Below, one piece after another: positions 1 through 8,984 of a DNA stretch of 62,194 nucleotides. This DNA comes from DAIUFH01 sp036844705 (GTDB lineage Bacteria > Bacillota > Clostridia > Tissierellales > Tissierellaceae). The notes under the pieces are model-generated. The model saw only the letters and a list, made by a program, of their open reading frames with translations, ran no database searches and was not told the origin of the DNA. The DNA lies in contig DAIUFH010000004.1 of assembly GCA_036844705.1 (NCBI GenBank), positions 1-62,194 on the forward strand, read 5' to 3'. How positions within the stretch are numbered: the first letter of the stretch is position 1; each line of letters opens with the position of its first letter. The position numbers and the translations under genes are program-made.

Positions 1-192
1 CACTATTGTGGGGTCTGCCCTGAAAAAGTGGCGTTGACGATTGGGTCCTGCGCAATGGAAACTCATGAACCTCGTCAGGTCCGGAAGGAAGCAGCGATAA
101 GTGAATTTTTCCGTGTGCCGTAGGGAAACCTGATCCGAGTTAACTGTTCAAGTAACGCCCGGAATAGGATTGCCAAAGCTGGGTGTACGGTT
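1..192 (+). ncRNA. ffs: Signal recognition particle RNA (large bacterial type), 5' end cut by window edge
   Basis: This is the RNA scaffold of the signal recognition particle, which binds Ffh and targets nascent membrane and secreted proteins. The SRP54-binding hairpin signature GTCCGGAAGGAAGCAGC lies at about 78-95, preceded by GGGTCCTGCGCAATGG and followed by ATAAGTGAA. The 3' Alu-domain strand ends in GGTGTACGGTT, as in the roughly 270-nt Bacillus scRNA. From memory of that RNA, some 80-90 nt of the 5' Alu part are missing, so the gene starts outside the window. A terminator follows directly. In Bacillus this gene sits next to tadA and dnaX; here tadA is about 20 kb away on the other strand. 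Confidence 0.93.
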
Positions 193-198
193 ACATAA

Positions 199-232
199 AA
201 AAGACTTGTTCAATTGAACAAGTCTTTTTTAT
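199..232 (+). terminator. Rho-independent terminator of the SRP RNA gene
   Basis: The stem is AAGACTTGTTC paired with GAACAAGTCTT around an AATT loop, followed by a run of T. It lies just after the 3' end of the SRP RNA. Confidence 0.9.
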
Positions 233-359
233 TAATACATATATCTGAATATACTGTTAATTGCATTATTTGCTACTTATTATAATTTCAATGAATTTTT
301 TATTGCATACTTTTCTTTCAATTCGGATAATTGACATCCCAAAATTAGTTAAAACCATT

Positions 360-411
360 TTGCATTTTTTGTAGAAATGTGTCGAAATTTATGCTAGAAT
401 GAAAAATGCAA
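360..411 (+). promoter_or_regulatory. gltS promoter region flanked by a 10-bp inverted repeat
   Basis: An extended -10 (TGCTAGAAT, -10 hexamer at 395-400) sits upstream of gltS. A perfect 10-bp inverted repeat (TTGCATTTTT at 360-369 and AAAAATGCAA at 402-411) brackets this promoter. It could be an operator or a leader stem; the sequence alone does not say which. Confidence 0.45.
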
Positions 412-447
412 TCAAAAATTCACATAAAATTTATAGGAGGTTTTTTA

Positions 448-1644
448 ATGACAATCGAGATGAACATGTTGCAGTCAATTGGTTTGGCAGTAATTTTGCT
501 ACTAATTGGTAAAAAGTTAAGAGAAAAGATAACGTTTTTCTCTAAATATTGCATCCCTTCACCAGTTATCGGCGGATTACTATTCGCAATCATAACTTTA
601 ATTTTAAGAATGGCTGGTGTAGCTTTCTTTGAATTCGATACAACATTACAAACATTCTTCATGGTAATGTTTTTTACATCAATTGGATTCAACGCAAGTT
701 TCAAAGTCCTTAAAAAAGGCGGATTAAAGGTAATTCTATTTTTAGTAATCGCTACAGTGCTCACAGTATTACAAAATGGTTTAGCTGTTGGTTTGGCTCC
801 ATTAGTTAAAGTACATCCATTATTAGCTTTGATGACTGGTTCAACTCCAATGACAGGTGGACATGGTACATCTGCTGCTATTGCGCCAACTGTTGAAGCA
901 TTAGGAATATCCGGGGCAACTACTGTAGCCATTGCTGCTGCAACATTTGGTCTAGTTTCAGGTTCCATGATGGGTGGACCGGTAGCTAACAGGCTTATTA
1001 ATAAATATGATTTATTAAACAAAAAATTAGCATCAAAAGATATTGATGTTGATGAATCCTTAATTGAAGAAAGTAAATCAATTCTTGACGGAGATAAAAT
1101 TGCTATGGCAATTTTCCAATTATTGATAGCTATGGGTATTGGTGTTTATGTATCAAACTGGATTAACGGTTTTGGACTAACATTCCCTGAATATATTGGT
1201 TCAATGATAGTAGCTGCTATTATGAGAAACATATCTGATACAGGTAAGTTCTTCCACTCTCCGGATGAAGAAATTGGTGTAATAGGTGATGCTGCGCTTA
1301 ATCTATTCTTAGCAATGGCTCTTATGACATTGAAACTATGGGAACTAGCAGATCTTGCTTTACCAATGATCATATTACTTATTGGTCAAACAATATTAAT
1401 GTATCTATTTGCAACATATGTAACATTCCCAATTATGGGTAAAAACTACGATGCTGCTGTAATTGCTGCAGGCCACTGTGGATTTGGTATGGGTGCTACT
1501 CCTAATGGAATTGCAAACATGCAATCAGTTTCAGAAAAATTTGTTTATTCAAAACTAGCATTCTTCGTATTACCTATAGTAGGTGCATTGTTTATAGACT
1601 TTACAAATATAGCTGTAATTACATTCTTTGTAAATTTATTTTAA
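448..1644 (+). CDS. gltS: Sodium/glutamate symporter GltS
   Basis: This is a secondary transporter of the ESS family that imports glutamate with Na+ across the cytoplasmic membrane. The 398-residue protein has about ten hydrophobic segments in two inverted halves. Each half carries a glycine-rich re-entrant motif: GGHGTSAA near residue 137 and GHCGFGMGATPNG near residue 342. The length matches E. coli GltS (about 400). The ATG at 448 is chosen because TAGGAGG lies 7 nt upstream; an in-frame ATG at 406 has no ribosome binding site. The gene is monocistronic and ends in a bidirectional terminator shared with clpB. Confidence 0.95.
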   Translation: MTIEMNMLQSIGLAVILLLIGKKLREKITFFSKYCIPSPVIGGLLFAIITLILRMAGVAFFEFDTTLQTFFMVMFFTSIGFNASFKVLKKGGLKVILFLVIATVLTVLQNGLAVGLAPLVKVHPLLALMTGSTPMTGGHGTSAAIAPTVEALGISGATTVAIAAATFGLVSGSMMGGPVANRLINKYDLLNKKLASKDIDVDESLIEESKSILDGDKIAMAIFQLLIAMGIGVYVSNWINGFGLTFPEYIGSMIVAAIMRNISDTGKFFHSPDEEIGVIGDAALNLFLAMALMTLKLWELADLALPMIILLIGQTILMYLFATYVTFPIMGKNYDAAVIAAGHCGFGMGATPNGIANMQSVSEKFVYSKLAFFVLPIVGALFIDFTNIAVITFFVNLF

Positions 1645-1655
1645 TTGATTTAAAG

Positions 1656-1692
1656 CAAAATAAAAGTTCGGATAATCCGAACTTTTATTTTG
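1656..1692. terminator. Bidirectional terminator between gltS and clpB
   Basis: A perfect 17-bp stem with a TAA loop is centred at about 1674, with A-rich flank on the left and T-rich flank on the right, so it can work for both convergent genes. The clpB stop codon (1685-1687) lies inside the stem. Confidence 0.9.
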
Positions 1693-4267
1693 TTATATTT
1701 AATTGTCCATTTAAAACATCTACTGTAATCCTATCCTTATCCTTTAGTTCTCCCTTTATAATCATTCTACCAATATTTGTTTCCAATTCTTTTTGTAGAA
1801 ATCTCTTTACTGGTCTTGCTCCATATTGGCTAGAATATGCTCTATTCAATATATATTCCTTAGCATTTTCCGTAACCAATATATCAATCTGTCTATCTTC
1901 AAGTTTACTCTTTATTTCATCAATCTGTAAATCTATTATCTTAAAGATTTCATTTCTTTGTAGCGGCTTAAACAACACGATTTCATCAATACGATTCAGG
2001 AACTCAGGTTTAAAGGTTCTGCTCATTTCAGCCATTACCTTTTCTCTAGCGGATTCCTCAATACTACCATCCTTATTAATCCCTTCAAGTAGATATGTTG
2101 AACCTATATTGGAGGTCATAATAATGATTGTATTTTTAAAATCTACAATTCTACCTTGATTGTCAGTAAGTCTTCCATCATCTAAAACCTGTAATAATAT
2201 ATTAAATACATCCGGATGGGCCTTTTCTATTTCATCAAACAATATAACTGAATATGGTTTTCTTCTTACAGCTTCTGTTAATTGCCCACCTTCATCATAT
2301 CCTACATATCCTGGAGGTGCACCTATCAACCTTGATACTGAATATTTTTCCATATATTCACTCATATCAATTCTAATAAGATTTCTTTCGTCATCAAATA
2401 GAGTTTCTGTTAATGCCTTGGACAATTCTGTTTTTCCTACACCTGTAGGTCCTAAAAATATGAAGCTACCTACGGGTCTATTCATCTGTTTCATTCCAGC
2501 TCTAGCTCTAATTACTGCATCTACTACTACTTCTACAGCTTCATCCTGTCCGATTACTCTCTTATGCAATATATTACCAAGGTCCAGAAGTTTTTCTCTT
2601 TCTGTAGCTACAAGCTTTGTAACAGGTATACCGGTCCATTTTGCAACTACATCTGCTATTTCCTCTTCGGTTACCTCTTCCTTTAACATTCTGTTTTCTT
2701 CTTCAGTTCTCTTATTCGCCTCAGCCAATTGCTTTTCAAGCTCAACCATAGTTCCATATTTAAGCTGTGACAGTTTTTCAAGGTCATAGCTTCTTTCAGC
2801 TTCCTCAATCTGCCTTTTTACATTGTCGATTTTCTCTTTTATATCTTTAACCTTAGTAATGCTCTTTTTCTCATCTTCCCATTTTGCTTTCAGTATATCG
2901 AATTTTTCCCTATGCTCTGATAACTCTTTTTCTAATTTTTCCAATCTTAGTTTAGAAGCCTCATCTGTTTCCTTCTTTAATGCTGCCTTTTCAATCTCAA
3001 GTTGCAGAATACGTCTTCTGATTTCATCTATTTCTACAGGCATACTGTCTATTTCTGTCCTAATCATGGCAGAAGCTTCATCCATTAGATCAATAGCTTT
3101 ATCAGGAAGAAATCTATCACTAATATATCTGTCCGATAAGGTTGCAGCAGCTATCACTGCCCCATCTGATATCCTAATACCATGGTGGATTTCATATTTA
3201 CCTTTGAGTCCTCTCAAAATTGATATAGTATCTTCAACACTTGGTTCTGATACAAGAACCTTTTGGAATCTTCTTTCAAGGGCTGCATCTTTTTCTATAT
3301 ATTTTCTATATTCGTCCAGGGTTGTGGCCCCAATTGCATGTAGCTCACCTCTGGCTAACATAGGCTTTAGTAAATTCGAAGCATCCATTGAGCCCTCTGT
3401 CCTGCCTGCACCTACTATATTATGAATCTCATCTATAAATAGAATAATTTGACCCATAGATTTCTGAATTTCAGAAAGTACTGCCTTCAATCTTTCCTCA
3501 AATTCACCTCTGTACTTAGCTCCCGCTATTAAAGAACCCATATCCAATGAAAATATGGTCTTCTCCTTCAATCCCTCAGGTACATCTCCATTAACAATCC
3601 TCTGTGCCAATCCTTCTACTATTGCTGTCTTACCAACTCCCGGATCACCTATGAGTACAGGGTTGTTCTTTGTTCTTCTAGACAATATTCTAATTACATT
3701 TCTTATTTCGCTATCTCTTCCAATAACAGGGTCTATTTTACCTTCTCTTGCATCTTCAACCAAGTCCTTACCATACTTTTTAAGCACATTATAAGTTGAC
3801 TCAGGATTGTCAGATGTAATAGTTTGATTTCCTCTTATTTTCTTTAAAGCCTCTAAAAATCTTTGGAGATTTATATTATATTTTTTGAATATCTTTTCAG
3901 ATATGGTGTTTTTTTGTTTAAGCAAAGAAATATATATATGCTCTACTCCTACATACTCATCCCCAAATTTTTTGGCTTCTTCCTCTGAATCAAGTAATAC
4001 CTTTGTATAAATACGGCTCGGATAAACAGAGCCTCCTCCACCTGATTGTTTAGGCAGATTATCGATTTCTCTTTCCAAATCAGCTCTAACTAAATCCTTA
4101 TTTTCACCCATATATGAGATTACCTTTGGTATTAATCCATCCTCCTGGCTCATAAGGCCATAATGGATATGGATTTCCTCCAATTGAGGATTGCCATATT
4201 TGATTGCTACTTCCTGGGATTTTTGTACTGCTTCTATACTCTTTTGTGTAAATTTATTTAAATCCAT
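1685..4267 (-). CDS. clpB: ATP-dependent disaggregase ClpB (Hsp100)
   Basis: ClpB is a hexameric AAA+ chaperone that threads aggregated proteins through its pore together with DnaK/DnaJ. The 860-residue protein shows the full order: Clp N-domain repeats (about 1-145), AAA1 with Walker A GDPGVGKT at 207-214, a charged coiled-coil M domain (about 400-520), AAA2 with Walker A GPTGVGKT at 606-613, and the ClpB C-domain. The M domain separates it from ClpA and ClpC. The start at 4267 (MDLNKFTQ) is set by AGAGGTGA 6 nt upstream. No CIRCE or CtsR-type site was seen upstream; a dispersed repeat fills that gap instead. Confidence 0.97.
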   Translation of the reverse strand: MDLNKFTQKSIEAVQKSQEVAIKYGNPQLEEIHIHYGLMSQEDGLIPKVISYMGENKDLVRADLEREIDNLPKQSGGGGSVYPSRIYTKVLLDSEEEAKKFGDEYVGVEHIYISLLKQKNTISEKIFKKYNINLQRFLEALKKIRGNQTITSDNPESTYNVLKKYGKDLVEDAREGKIDPVIGRDSEIRNVIRILSRRTKNNPVLIGDPGVGKTAIVEGLAQRIVNGDVPEGLKEKTIFSLDMGSLIAGAKYRGEFEERLKAVLSEIQKSMGQIILFIDEIHNIVGAGRTEGSMDASNLLKPMLARGELHAIGATTLDEYRKYIEKDAALERRFQKVLVSEPSVEDTISILRGLKGKYEIHHGIRISDGAVIAAATLSDRYISDRFLPDKAIDLMDEASAMIRTEIDSMPVEIDEIRRRILQLEIEKAALKKETDEASKLRLEKLEKELSEHREKFDILKAKWEDEKKSITKVKDIKEKIDNVKRQIEEAERSYDLEKLSQLKYGTMVELEKQLAEANKRTEEENRMLKEEVTEEEIADVVAKWTGIPVTKLVATEREKLLDLGNILHKRVIGQDEAVEVVVDAVIRARAGMKQMNRPVGSFIFLGPTGVGKTELSKALTETLFDDERNLIRIDMSEYMEKYSVSRLIGAPPGYVGYDEGGQLTEAVRRKPYSVILFDEIEKAHPDVFNILLQVLDDGRLTDNQGRIVDFKNTIIIMTSNIGSTYLLEGINKDGSIEESAREKVMAEMSRTFKPEFLNRIDEIVLFKPLQRNEIFKIIDLQIDEIKSKLEDRQIDILVTENAKEYILNRAYSSQYGARPVKRFLQKELETNIGRMIIKGELKDKDRITVDVLNGQLNITK

Positions 4268-4285
4268 AATATCACCTCTTTTTTT

Positions 4286-4500
4286 CAATTCACAGTTCAC
4301 AATTCACAGTTCACAATTAAACCCGGGATTCCTCGCTACGCTCGGAATCATACCAATGTAATCCTGAGACGGGCAATATGACACTCTGCTGTTACCATCT
4401 TTGACAGGTAGGATGATATGCCCGCTATTGTCATTCTGAGATTGGCAGTATCATATTTGCTTTTGAAGAATCTAGGGTTTTAACTCTTAACTCTTAGTTC
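4286..4500. repeat. Dispersed intergenic repeat, copy 1
   Basis: The stretch begins with tandem variants of ATTCACAGTTCACA, then TTAAACCCGGGATTCC. It ends with GAAGAATCTAGGGTTTTAA, roughly the inverse of the start, and contains GTCATTCTGAGAT. Related copies occur near 5824, 13004, 19079, 34326 and 50711. It has no coding capacity and is MITE-like. Confidence 0.7.
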
Positions 4501-4508
4501 TTAGTTAT

Positions 4509-5444
4509 TCACTGGTTTTCTCGTGGGTTATATTTCGATATTTGACTTAGTCTTTCATATAATTTAAGCTCTTCATCAGATAATATAGGTGGATTTACTA
4601 TATTTACCTGTATATATAAATCTCCAGTATTTCCACTCATATCGATATAGCCTTTACTAGGAACTCTTATTTTTTTACCTGCCGCTATACCCCTCGGGAT
4701 ATTTATCTTAATTTTACCATTAAGTGTACTAACGACTACTTTAGTACCAAGTGCAGCTTCCCAAGGTAGCAAGTCTACTTTAGATATAACATCTAAACCC
4801 TCTAATTTATTTCTTTCATCATCTACTAAATTTATCTTAAAGATAATATCTCCATTAATTCCCCATTTTTCTCCTTTAACCTTTAATTTTTTCCCGGGAA
4901 ATATTCCCTTTGGGATCTTTATTGACAATCTTTTTATTTCCCCACCTAAATTTATATTTACATCTTTCTCAGAACCATTGTAGCCCTCTTTAAGTGTAAT
5001 ATTTAATTCAGATTCATAGGTTTGGCGATAAGCTTGGGATCTTTTCTTTCCAAATCCACTTGTCCTGCCACCTCCAAATATATCTCCAAAATTAAAGCTT
5101 TTAGCATTGCCGCCATTTCCTCCAAAGAACATGTTAAAGAAATCGCTAAAATCGCTATACTCTCCAGAAGAAGTATAAGAATAGCCATATTGTGACGGAT
5201 CAAAATTTTGTCCACCAGAAAAATTATAATTACTGCCAAATGTATCATATTTCTTTCTTTTATCTTCATTACCTAAAGCTTCATAAGCCTCATTTATATC
5301 TTTAAACTTTTCCTGAGCTTTATTATCATTTGGATTGACATCAGGATGATATTTTTTAGCTAGTTTCCTATATGCCTTCTTAATATCATCTTGTGATGCA
5401 CTTTTTTCTACTCCTAGTATTTTGTAATAATCCTTATATTCCAT
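4509..5444 (-). CDS. DnaJ-class co-chaperone, CbpA-like (no zinc finger)
   Basis: This J-domain protein stimulates DnaK ATPase and delivers unfolded clients. The 311-residue protein has a J domain at 1-70 with the HPD motif at 33-35, a Gly/Phe/Ser-rich linker (about 75-150), and a DnaJ C-terminal beta domain (about 165-300). The CxxCxGxG zinc repeats of true DnaJ are absent, so the order and length (about 306 in E. coli) match CbpA. The start at 5444 has GGAGATG upstream; a longer in-frame extension lacks such a site. It lies between clpB and a Spo0E-like gene, all on the minus strand. Confidence 0.9.
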   Translation of the reverse strand: MEYKDYYKILGVEKSASQDDIKKAYRKLAKKYHPDVNPNDNKAQEKFKDINEAYEALGNEDKRKKYDTFGSNYNFSGGQNFDPSQYGYSYTSSGEYSDFSDFFNMFFGGNGGNAKSFNFGDIFGGGRTSGFGKKRSQAYRQTYESELNITLKEGYNGSEKDVNINLGGEIKRLSIKIPKGIFPGKKLKVKGEKWGINGDIIFKINLVDDERNKLEGLDVISKVDLLPWEAALGTKVVVSTLNGKIKINIPRGIAAGKKIRVPSKGYIDMSGNTGDLYIQVNIVNPPILSDEELKLYERLSQISKYNPRENQ

Positions 5445-5518
5445 AAATTCATCTCCATTGAGAATGTTTTGACTTTCTCTGACCTTCATTTTAATTATAT
5501 ACCCGATGGTTAAATAAA

Positions 5519-5737
5519 TCAACTATTTTTATCATATTCTGGTAAAATCAAATTATTGATTAAATCCTTGTTACTCAAACCATTTAGACCATATTTATCA
5601 TAGTGTTCCAAAATTAACAAATCTAATTCATGACTCAATTTTATAACTTCATTATTTAAAAGCCCATTTTCATTTATCTTCTTATATAATTTCTTTCTTA
5701 AAAACTCAATTCTTAATAGCTCAATTTGTTGTATCAT
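5519..5737 (-). CDS. Spo0E-like aspartyl-phosphate phosphatase
   Basis: The 72-residue protein fits the Spo0E family, small helical-hairpin proteins that dephosphorylate Spo0A~P and delay sporulation. It has an N-terminal IExLRxxL helix and the signature LSHELDLLILEHY at about residues 38-50, matching the family core SxELDxLIxxY. The length fits the family (50-90). AAAGGAGGG lies 12 nt upstream of the ATG. It is adjacent to the dnaJ-like gene with about 75 nt between them. Its presence supports a spore-forming host. The target (Spo0A) is inferred from the family. Confidence 0.8.
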   Translation of the reverse strand: MIQQIELLRIEFLRKKLYKKINENGLLNNEVIKLSHELDLLILEHYDKYGLNGLSNKDLINNLILPEYDKNS

Positions 5738-5823
5738 ATAAAGACAAACCCTCCTTTTGTAATATTACATTTATTCCCATAGAAATATTTTTTAATCAAT
5801 TACTGAAACTATAATAACCTTTA

Positions 5824-5870
5824 CAATTAAACCCAAGATTCTTCATCTACGGTTTAGAATGACGTAGGCT
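5824..5870. repeat. Dispersed intergenic repeat, partial copy 2
   Basis: The stretch contains AATTAAACCCAAGATTCTTC followed by CTACGGTTTAGAATGACG and GCTGATGC. The second half closely resembles the copy near 19160-19205. Confidence 0.6.
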
Positions 5871-5888
5871 GATGCTTCAATAAAAAAC

Positions 5889-5937
5889 TTGCATTTATCT
5901 CAAAAAAGTATTATTCTAGTATTGATAATGATTATCA
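5889..5937 (+). promoter_or_regulatory. feoA promoter with Fur box 1
   Basis: A sigma-A-like promoter is visible: TTGCAT at 5889-5894 and TATTCT at 5912-5917, spacer 17. A perfect 7-1-7 Fur palindrome, TGATAATGATTATCA at 5923-5937, covers the expected transcription start. Iron-bound Fur would block initiation here. Confidence 0.88.
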
Positions 5938-5960
5938 TTTTAGGCAAGCGAGGAGAGTTT

Positions 5961-6185
5961 ATGGAAGAAAAAGCAATGATTTTATTAAAGCCAAATGAAA
6001 TAGGTAGAATTAAAGAAATAACCGGATGTGGTAACATTAGAAAAAGGCTATCTGAACTGGGATTACGAAGGGGAGTCCAGATTAAAATGTTAAAGAATGA
6101 TTATGGTCCTTTAATAATAAGTATAGCTGGTAGTAAGTTAGCATTAGGTAGAGGTATAGCCAGTAAAATAACAATTCAGAATTAA
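5961..6185 (+). CDS. feoA: Ferrous iron transport protein FeoA
   Basis: FeoA is a small SH3-like cytoplasmic protein that works with FeoB in Fe(II) uptake. The 74-residue protein has the FeoA core: IKEITGCGNIRKRLSELGL (about 14-32), then a GxxI motif and the terminal SKLALGRGIASKI segment. The start at 5961 is set by GAGGAGAGTTT upstream. It is the first gene of feoA-feoB-feoC and lies directly behind a Fur box. A second Fur box separates it from feoB. Confidence 0.92.
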   Translation: MEEKAMILLKPNEIGRIKEITGCGNIRKRLSELGLRRGVQIKMLKNDYGPLIISIAGSKLALGRGIASKITIQN

Positions 6186-6208
6186 GCATTTATTTTTTTG
6201 TTGTTCAT

Positions 6209-6223
6209 TGATAATGACTATCA
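6209..6223 (+). promoter_or_regulatory. Fur box 2, between feoA and feoB
   Basis: TGATAATGACTATCA is a 7-1-7 Fur site with one mismatch. It lies 18 nt before the feoB start and just ahead of its ribosome binding site (AAAGGATG). No clear promoter hexamers were seen next to it. Confidence 0.75.
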
Positions 6224-6241
6224 TTGGAAAGGATGTGTAAT

Positions 6242-8233
6242 ATGAACACAATCGCACTTGTTGGAAATCCCAATAGTGGTAAAACGACTCTTTTCAACGC
6301 ATTGACTGGTTCAAACCAACATGTAGGAAACTGGCCTGGTGTCACTGTTGAAAAAAAAGAAGGTCAATTAAAATATAACGGAGTTTTATATAATATAGTA
6401 GATTTACCCGGCACATATAGCCTAGGAGCATATTCAGAAGATGAGGTAGTTGCTAGAGACTATATTGTTAAGGGAAACCCTGATGTAGTTATTAACGTAG
6501 TAGATGCTACAAATATCGAGAGAAATCTTTATTTAACAACTCAATTAATGGAAATGGGCTCAAATGTAGTTGTAGCTCTTAATATGATGGATGAAGCTAA
6601 AGGTAAAAATATTGAAATAAATTTGGAGAAACTTTCTAACAACTTGGGTATTCCGATTATTCCAACTGTTGCTGCTAAAAGAAAGGGAGTCGGAAAACTC
6701 ATTGAGAAGACTACTGAAATTATAAATAATAATAAAAATTTAGATTACCAACTTTTCAGCTACGGTGAAGAAATTGATAAGGAAATTCAGGAATTAAAAT
6801 CATTACTTAAAGGCTCCGATTTAGATTATCCTACTCAGTGGATAGCCATTAAGGCTCTTGAAGGGGATAAGGAAGTACTGGAACACATAAAGAACAAAAA
6901 GGAAGTTACCGAAAAACTTGCCACTCTTGGTGATAAAGCAACGGACTATGAGCTTGAAATAGTAGATAAGAGATATGAATTTATTGGAAATATAGTAAAT
7001 AAAAGTGTTAAAAGTCCTGTTGATTCTAAAGAAACACTTACTGATAAAATAGATAAGATTGTTGTTAATAAATACTTGGGAATTCCTATTTTCGGATTGA
7101 TAATGTATACAGTCTTTCAACTTACATTCGTTATAGGTTCTGACTTATTTGGAGGATATGTAGAAGGATGGATGGAGTCACTTGGAGATTGTGTCAATGT
7201 ATTTCTAATTAATACAGGTGCTCCTAACTGGTTGGTATCCTTTATAACAGAAGGTATCATTGGAGGGGTAGGTGCAGTCGTAGTATTCGTTCCTCTGATA
7301 ATGACCCTATATTTTTTCTTGGGTATACTGGAAGATACAGGATATATGTCAAGAGCGGCATATGTAATGGATGGTATTATGAGGGCCTTGGGACTTCATG
7401 GAAAGACCTTTATATCCATGATAGTTGGATTTGGATGTAATGTTCCAGGGATAATGTCTACACGTACTTTGGAAAACAAAAAGGACAGAATGATTGCTAT
7501 TTTAATCAATCCATTTATGTCTTGTGGTGCCAGAATTCCAATCTATTTGGTATTTATAGCGGCTTTCTTCCCTAATAATGGTGGCTTGGTATTATTTGCA
7601 TTATATTTTCTTGGAATTATTGTAGCGTTAATTATGGGTAAAATTTTTAGTAAGACACTATTTAAGGGCGAATCGTCAAATTTTATTATGGAGCTGCCTC
7701 CATATAGATTACCTTCAATGAGAAGTGTATTAAGAGATATGTGGGATAAGGTATGGGAATTTTTAAAGAGAGCAGGTACCATAATCTTTGCTGTAGTTAC
7801 AATTCTTTGGATATTGTCTGTACTTCCACTTGGCGTAGAACAATATAGTCAAGAAAGTCTTTTAGGAAAAATCGGAACAATAATTGCTCCAATATTTGCT
7901 CCTGCAGGTTTTGGAACATGGCAGGCATCTGTTAGTTTGTTTGCAGGTATCGCAGCGAAGGAAGCAGTTGTAGCTATATTAGGTATGGTTTATGCAGGTG
8001 CCGCTGAAGGTGCTGAGCTAATAACAGCTATTCAAGGAGTATTTACACCTCTTACTGCTCTCTCTTTTATGGTAATGGTTCTTTTATACACTCCATGTGC
8101 TGCTACTATAGCAACTGTTAAGAAAGAAACAAATTCCTATAAGTGGGCTATTTTCATGGTTGTTTATCCGTTTGTAATAGCGTGGATAGGAGCAGTTCTT
8201 GTTTATCAGGTTGGTACTATCTTAGGATTTTAG
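6242..8233 (+). CDS. feoB: Ferrous iron transporter FeoB
   Basis: FeoB is the membrane permease for Fe(II), driven or gated by an N-terminal G domain. The 663-residue protein has G1 GNPNSGKT at 8-15, G3 DLPG at 54-57, G4 NMMD near residue 119, a helical GDI-like segment, and then a membrane part with two Gate repeats and a FeoB core (GFGCNVPGI and MSCGARIPIY motifs). The start at 6242 is set by AAAGGATGTG; an ATG 18 nt upstream has no site and falls within the Fur box. It is followed 10 nt later by feoC. Confidence 0.97.
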   Translation: MNTIALVGNPNSGKTTLFNALTGSNQHVGNWPGVTVEKKEGQLKYNGVLYNIVDLPGTYSLGAYSEDEVVARDYIVKGNPDVVINVVDATNIERNLYLTTQLMEMGSNVVVALNMMDEAKGKNIEINLEKLSNNLGIPIIPTVAAKRKGVGKLIEKTTEIINNNKNLDYQLFSYGEEIDKEIQELKSLLKGSDLDYPTQWIAIKALEGDKEVLEHIKNKKEVTEKLATLGDKATDYELEIVDKRYEFIGNIVNKSVKSPVDSKETLTDKIDKIVVNKYLGIPIFGLIMYTVFQLTFVIGSDLFGGYVEGWMESLGDCVNVFLINTGAPNWLVSFITEGIIGGVGAVVVFVPLIMTLYFFLGILEDTGYMSRAAYVMDGIMRALGLHGKTFISMIVGFGCNVPGIMSTRTLENKKDRMIAILINPFMSCGARIPIYLVFIAAFFPNNGGLVLFALYFLGIIVALIMGKIFSKTLFKGESSNFIMELPPYRLPSMRSVLRDMWDKVWEFLKRAGTIIFAVVTILWILSVLPLGVEQYSQESLLGKIGTIIAPIFAPAGFGTWQASVSLFAGIAAKEAVVAILGMVYAGAAEGAELITAIQGVFTPLTALSFMVMVLLYTPCAATIATVKKETNSYKWAIFMVVYPFVIAWIGAVLVYQVGTILGF

Positions 8234-8243
8234 GAGTGAGATT

Positions 8244-8510
8244 ATGCTTAAAAATGTATTAAGAGAAATTTATGAAGCAAAATTATTTTCAAAGTCATTG
8301 ATTGGAAAGAACTTAAATATATCGGAAGAAATGGTTGATGAACTGGTAAATCAGTTAATCAGGCTTGGATATATAACAGAGGAAATGGGATCCCCTACAT
8401 GTGAAGGTAAATGTGCAGGGTGTTCTATTTCAAGCTGCAAGTCAATTCCGATTAAAATGATTAGCGTTACGGAGAAGGGTAAAAAATTATTAAATAAGGA
8501 AAACAAATAA
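8244..8510 (+). CDS. feoC: FeoC-like winged-helix protein with Fe-S type cysteine motif
   Basis: The 88-residue protein has an N-terminal winged-helix (about 1-50) and a cysteine cluster CEGKCAGCSISSC (C-x3-C-x2-C-x4-C, about 54-66). FeoC proteins bind FeoB or DNA, and the cysteines are thought to hold an oxygen-sensitive Fe-S cluster. It is placed third in the feo operon with GGAGTGAG before the ATG. Whether it acts as a regulator or as a FeoB stabiliser cannot be told from sequence. Confidence 0.85.
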   Translation: MLKNVLREIYEAKLFSKSLIGKNLNISEEMVDELVNQLIRLGYITEEMGSPTCEGKCAGCSISSCKSIPIKMISVTEKGKKLLNKENK

Positions 8511-8928
8511 TGTTTAAGATTTGTGTTTAAAAAATAAATTCTGGGTATAATATAAATACATCATTATCTATTAACATTCCAAAGGAGTGTTAAAACTAAT
8601 GATAATATAGAATTGTTGCAGCTACCTCCAACTAAAATTCAAGTTAAATATTTAGTTAGAAATTAGTAATATGAGCAGCCTATAAAAGTTACAATGATTT
8701 AAAATAGTGAATTTAAGATTGGATGTATTAGAACACAAAGTTGGTAAGGTAGCAAGTATTAAACAGTAATTTAAGTAAAAGAAGAAAGGTGACAACTTAA
8801 TAACCGATTGAGTTACAAGGTTAGATAATAACTTAGCTGTAATTCAAAAAGGAGTGTTAGTTTATTGGAAAAAGTGAGTGAGCCAAAAAGTTATTGTTGG
8901 AGTAGCTGCATACAATTCTATTTAAAAT

Positions 8929-8965
8929 GAAGGGTAATTATCTTAAGTAAAGATGGTTACCCTTC
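8929..8965 (+). terminator. Weak hairpin before pncB
   Basis: GAAGGGTAA pairs with TTACCCTTC around a 19-nt loop. The following sequence is AATATTTAT, not a strong T run, so it is a weak terminator or a leader hairpin. Confidence 0.4.
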
Positions 8966-8984
8966 AATATTTATACCAATATTG

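Noticed and set aside
406..447. In-frame upstream ATG for gltS
   Set aside because: No ribosome binding site; AGGAGG precedes the ATG at 448.
2160..3794. Long plus-strand frames opposite clpB
   Set aside because: Antisense shadows of a strongly conserved gene, with low-complexity Ser/Leu text and no ribosome binding sites.
4268..4508. CIRCE or CtsR operator before clpB
   Set aside because: Neither TTAGCACTC nor a GGTCAAA repeat was found there; the region is a dispersed repeat.
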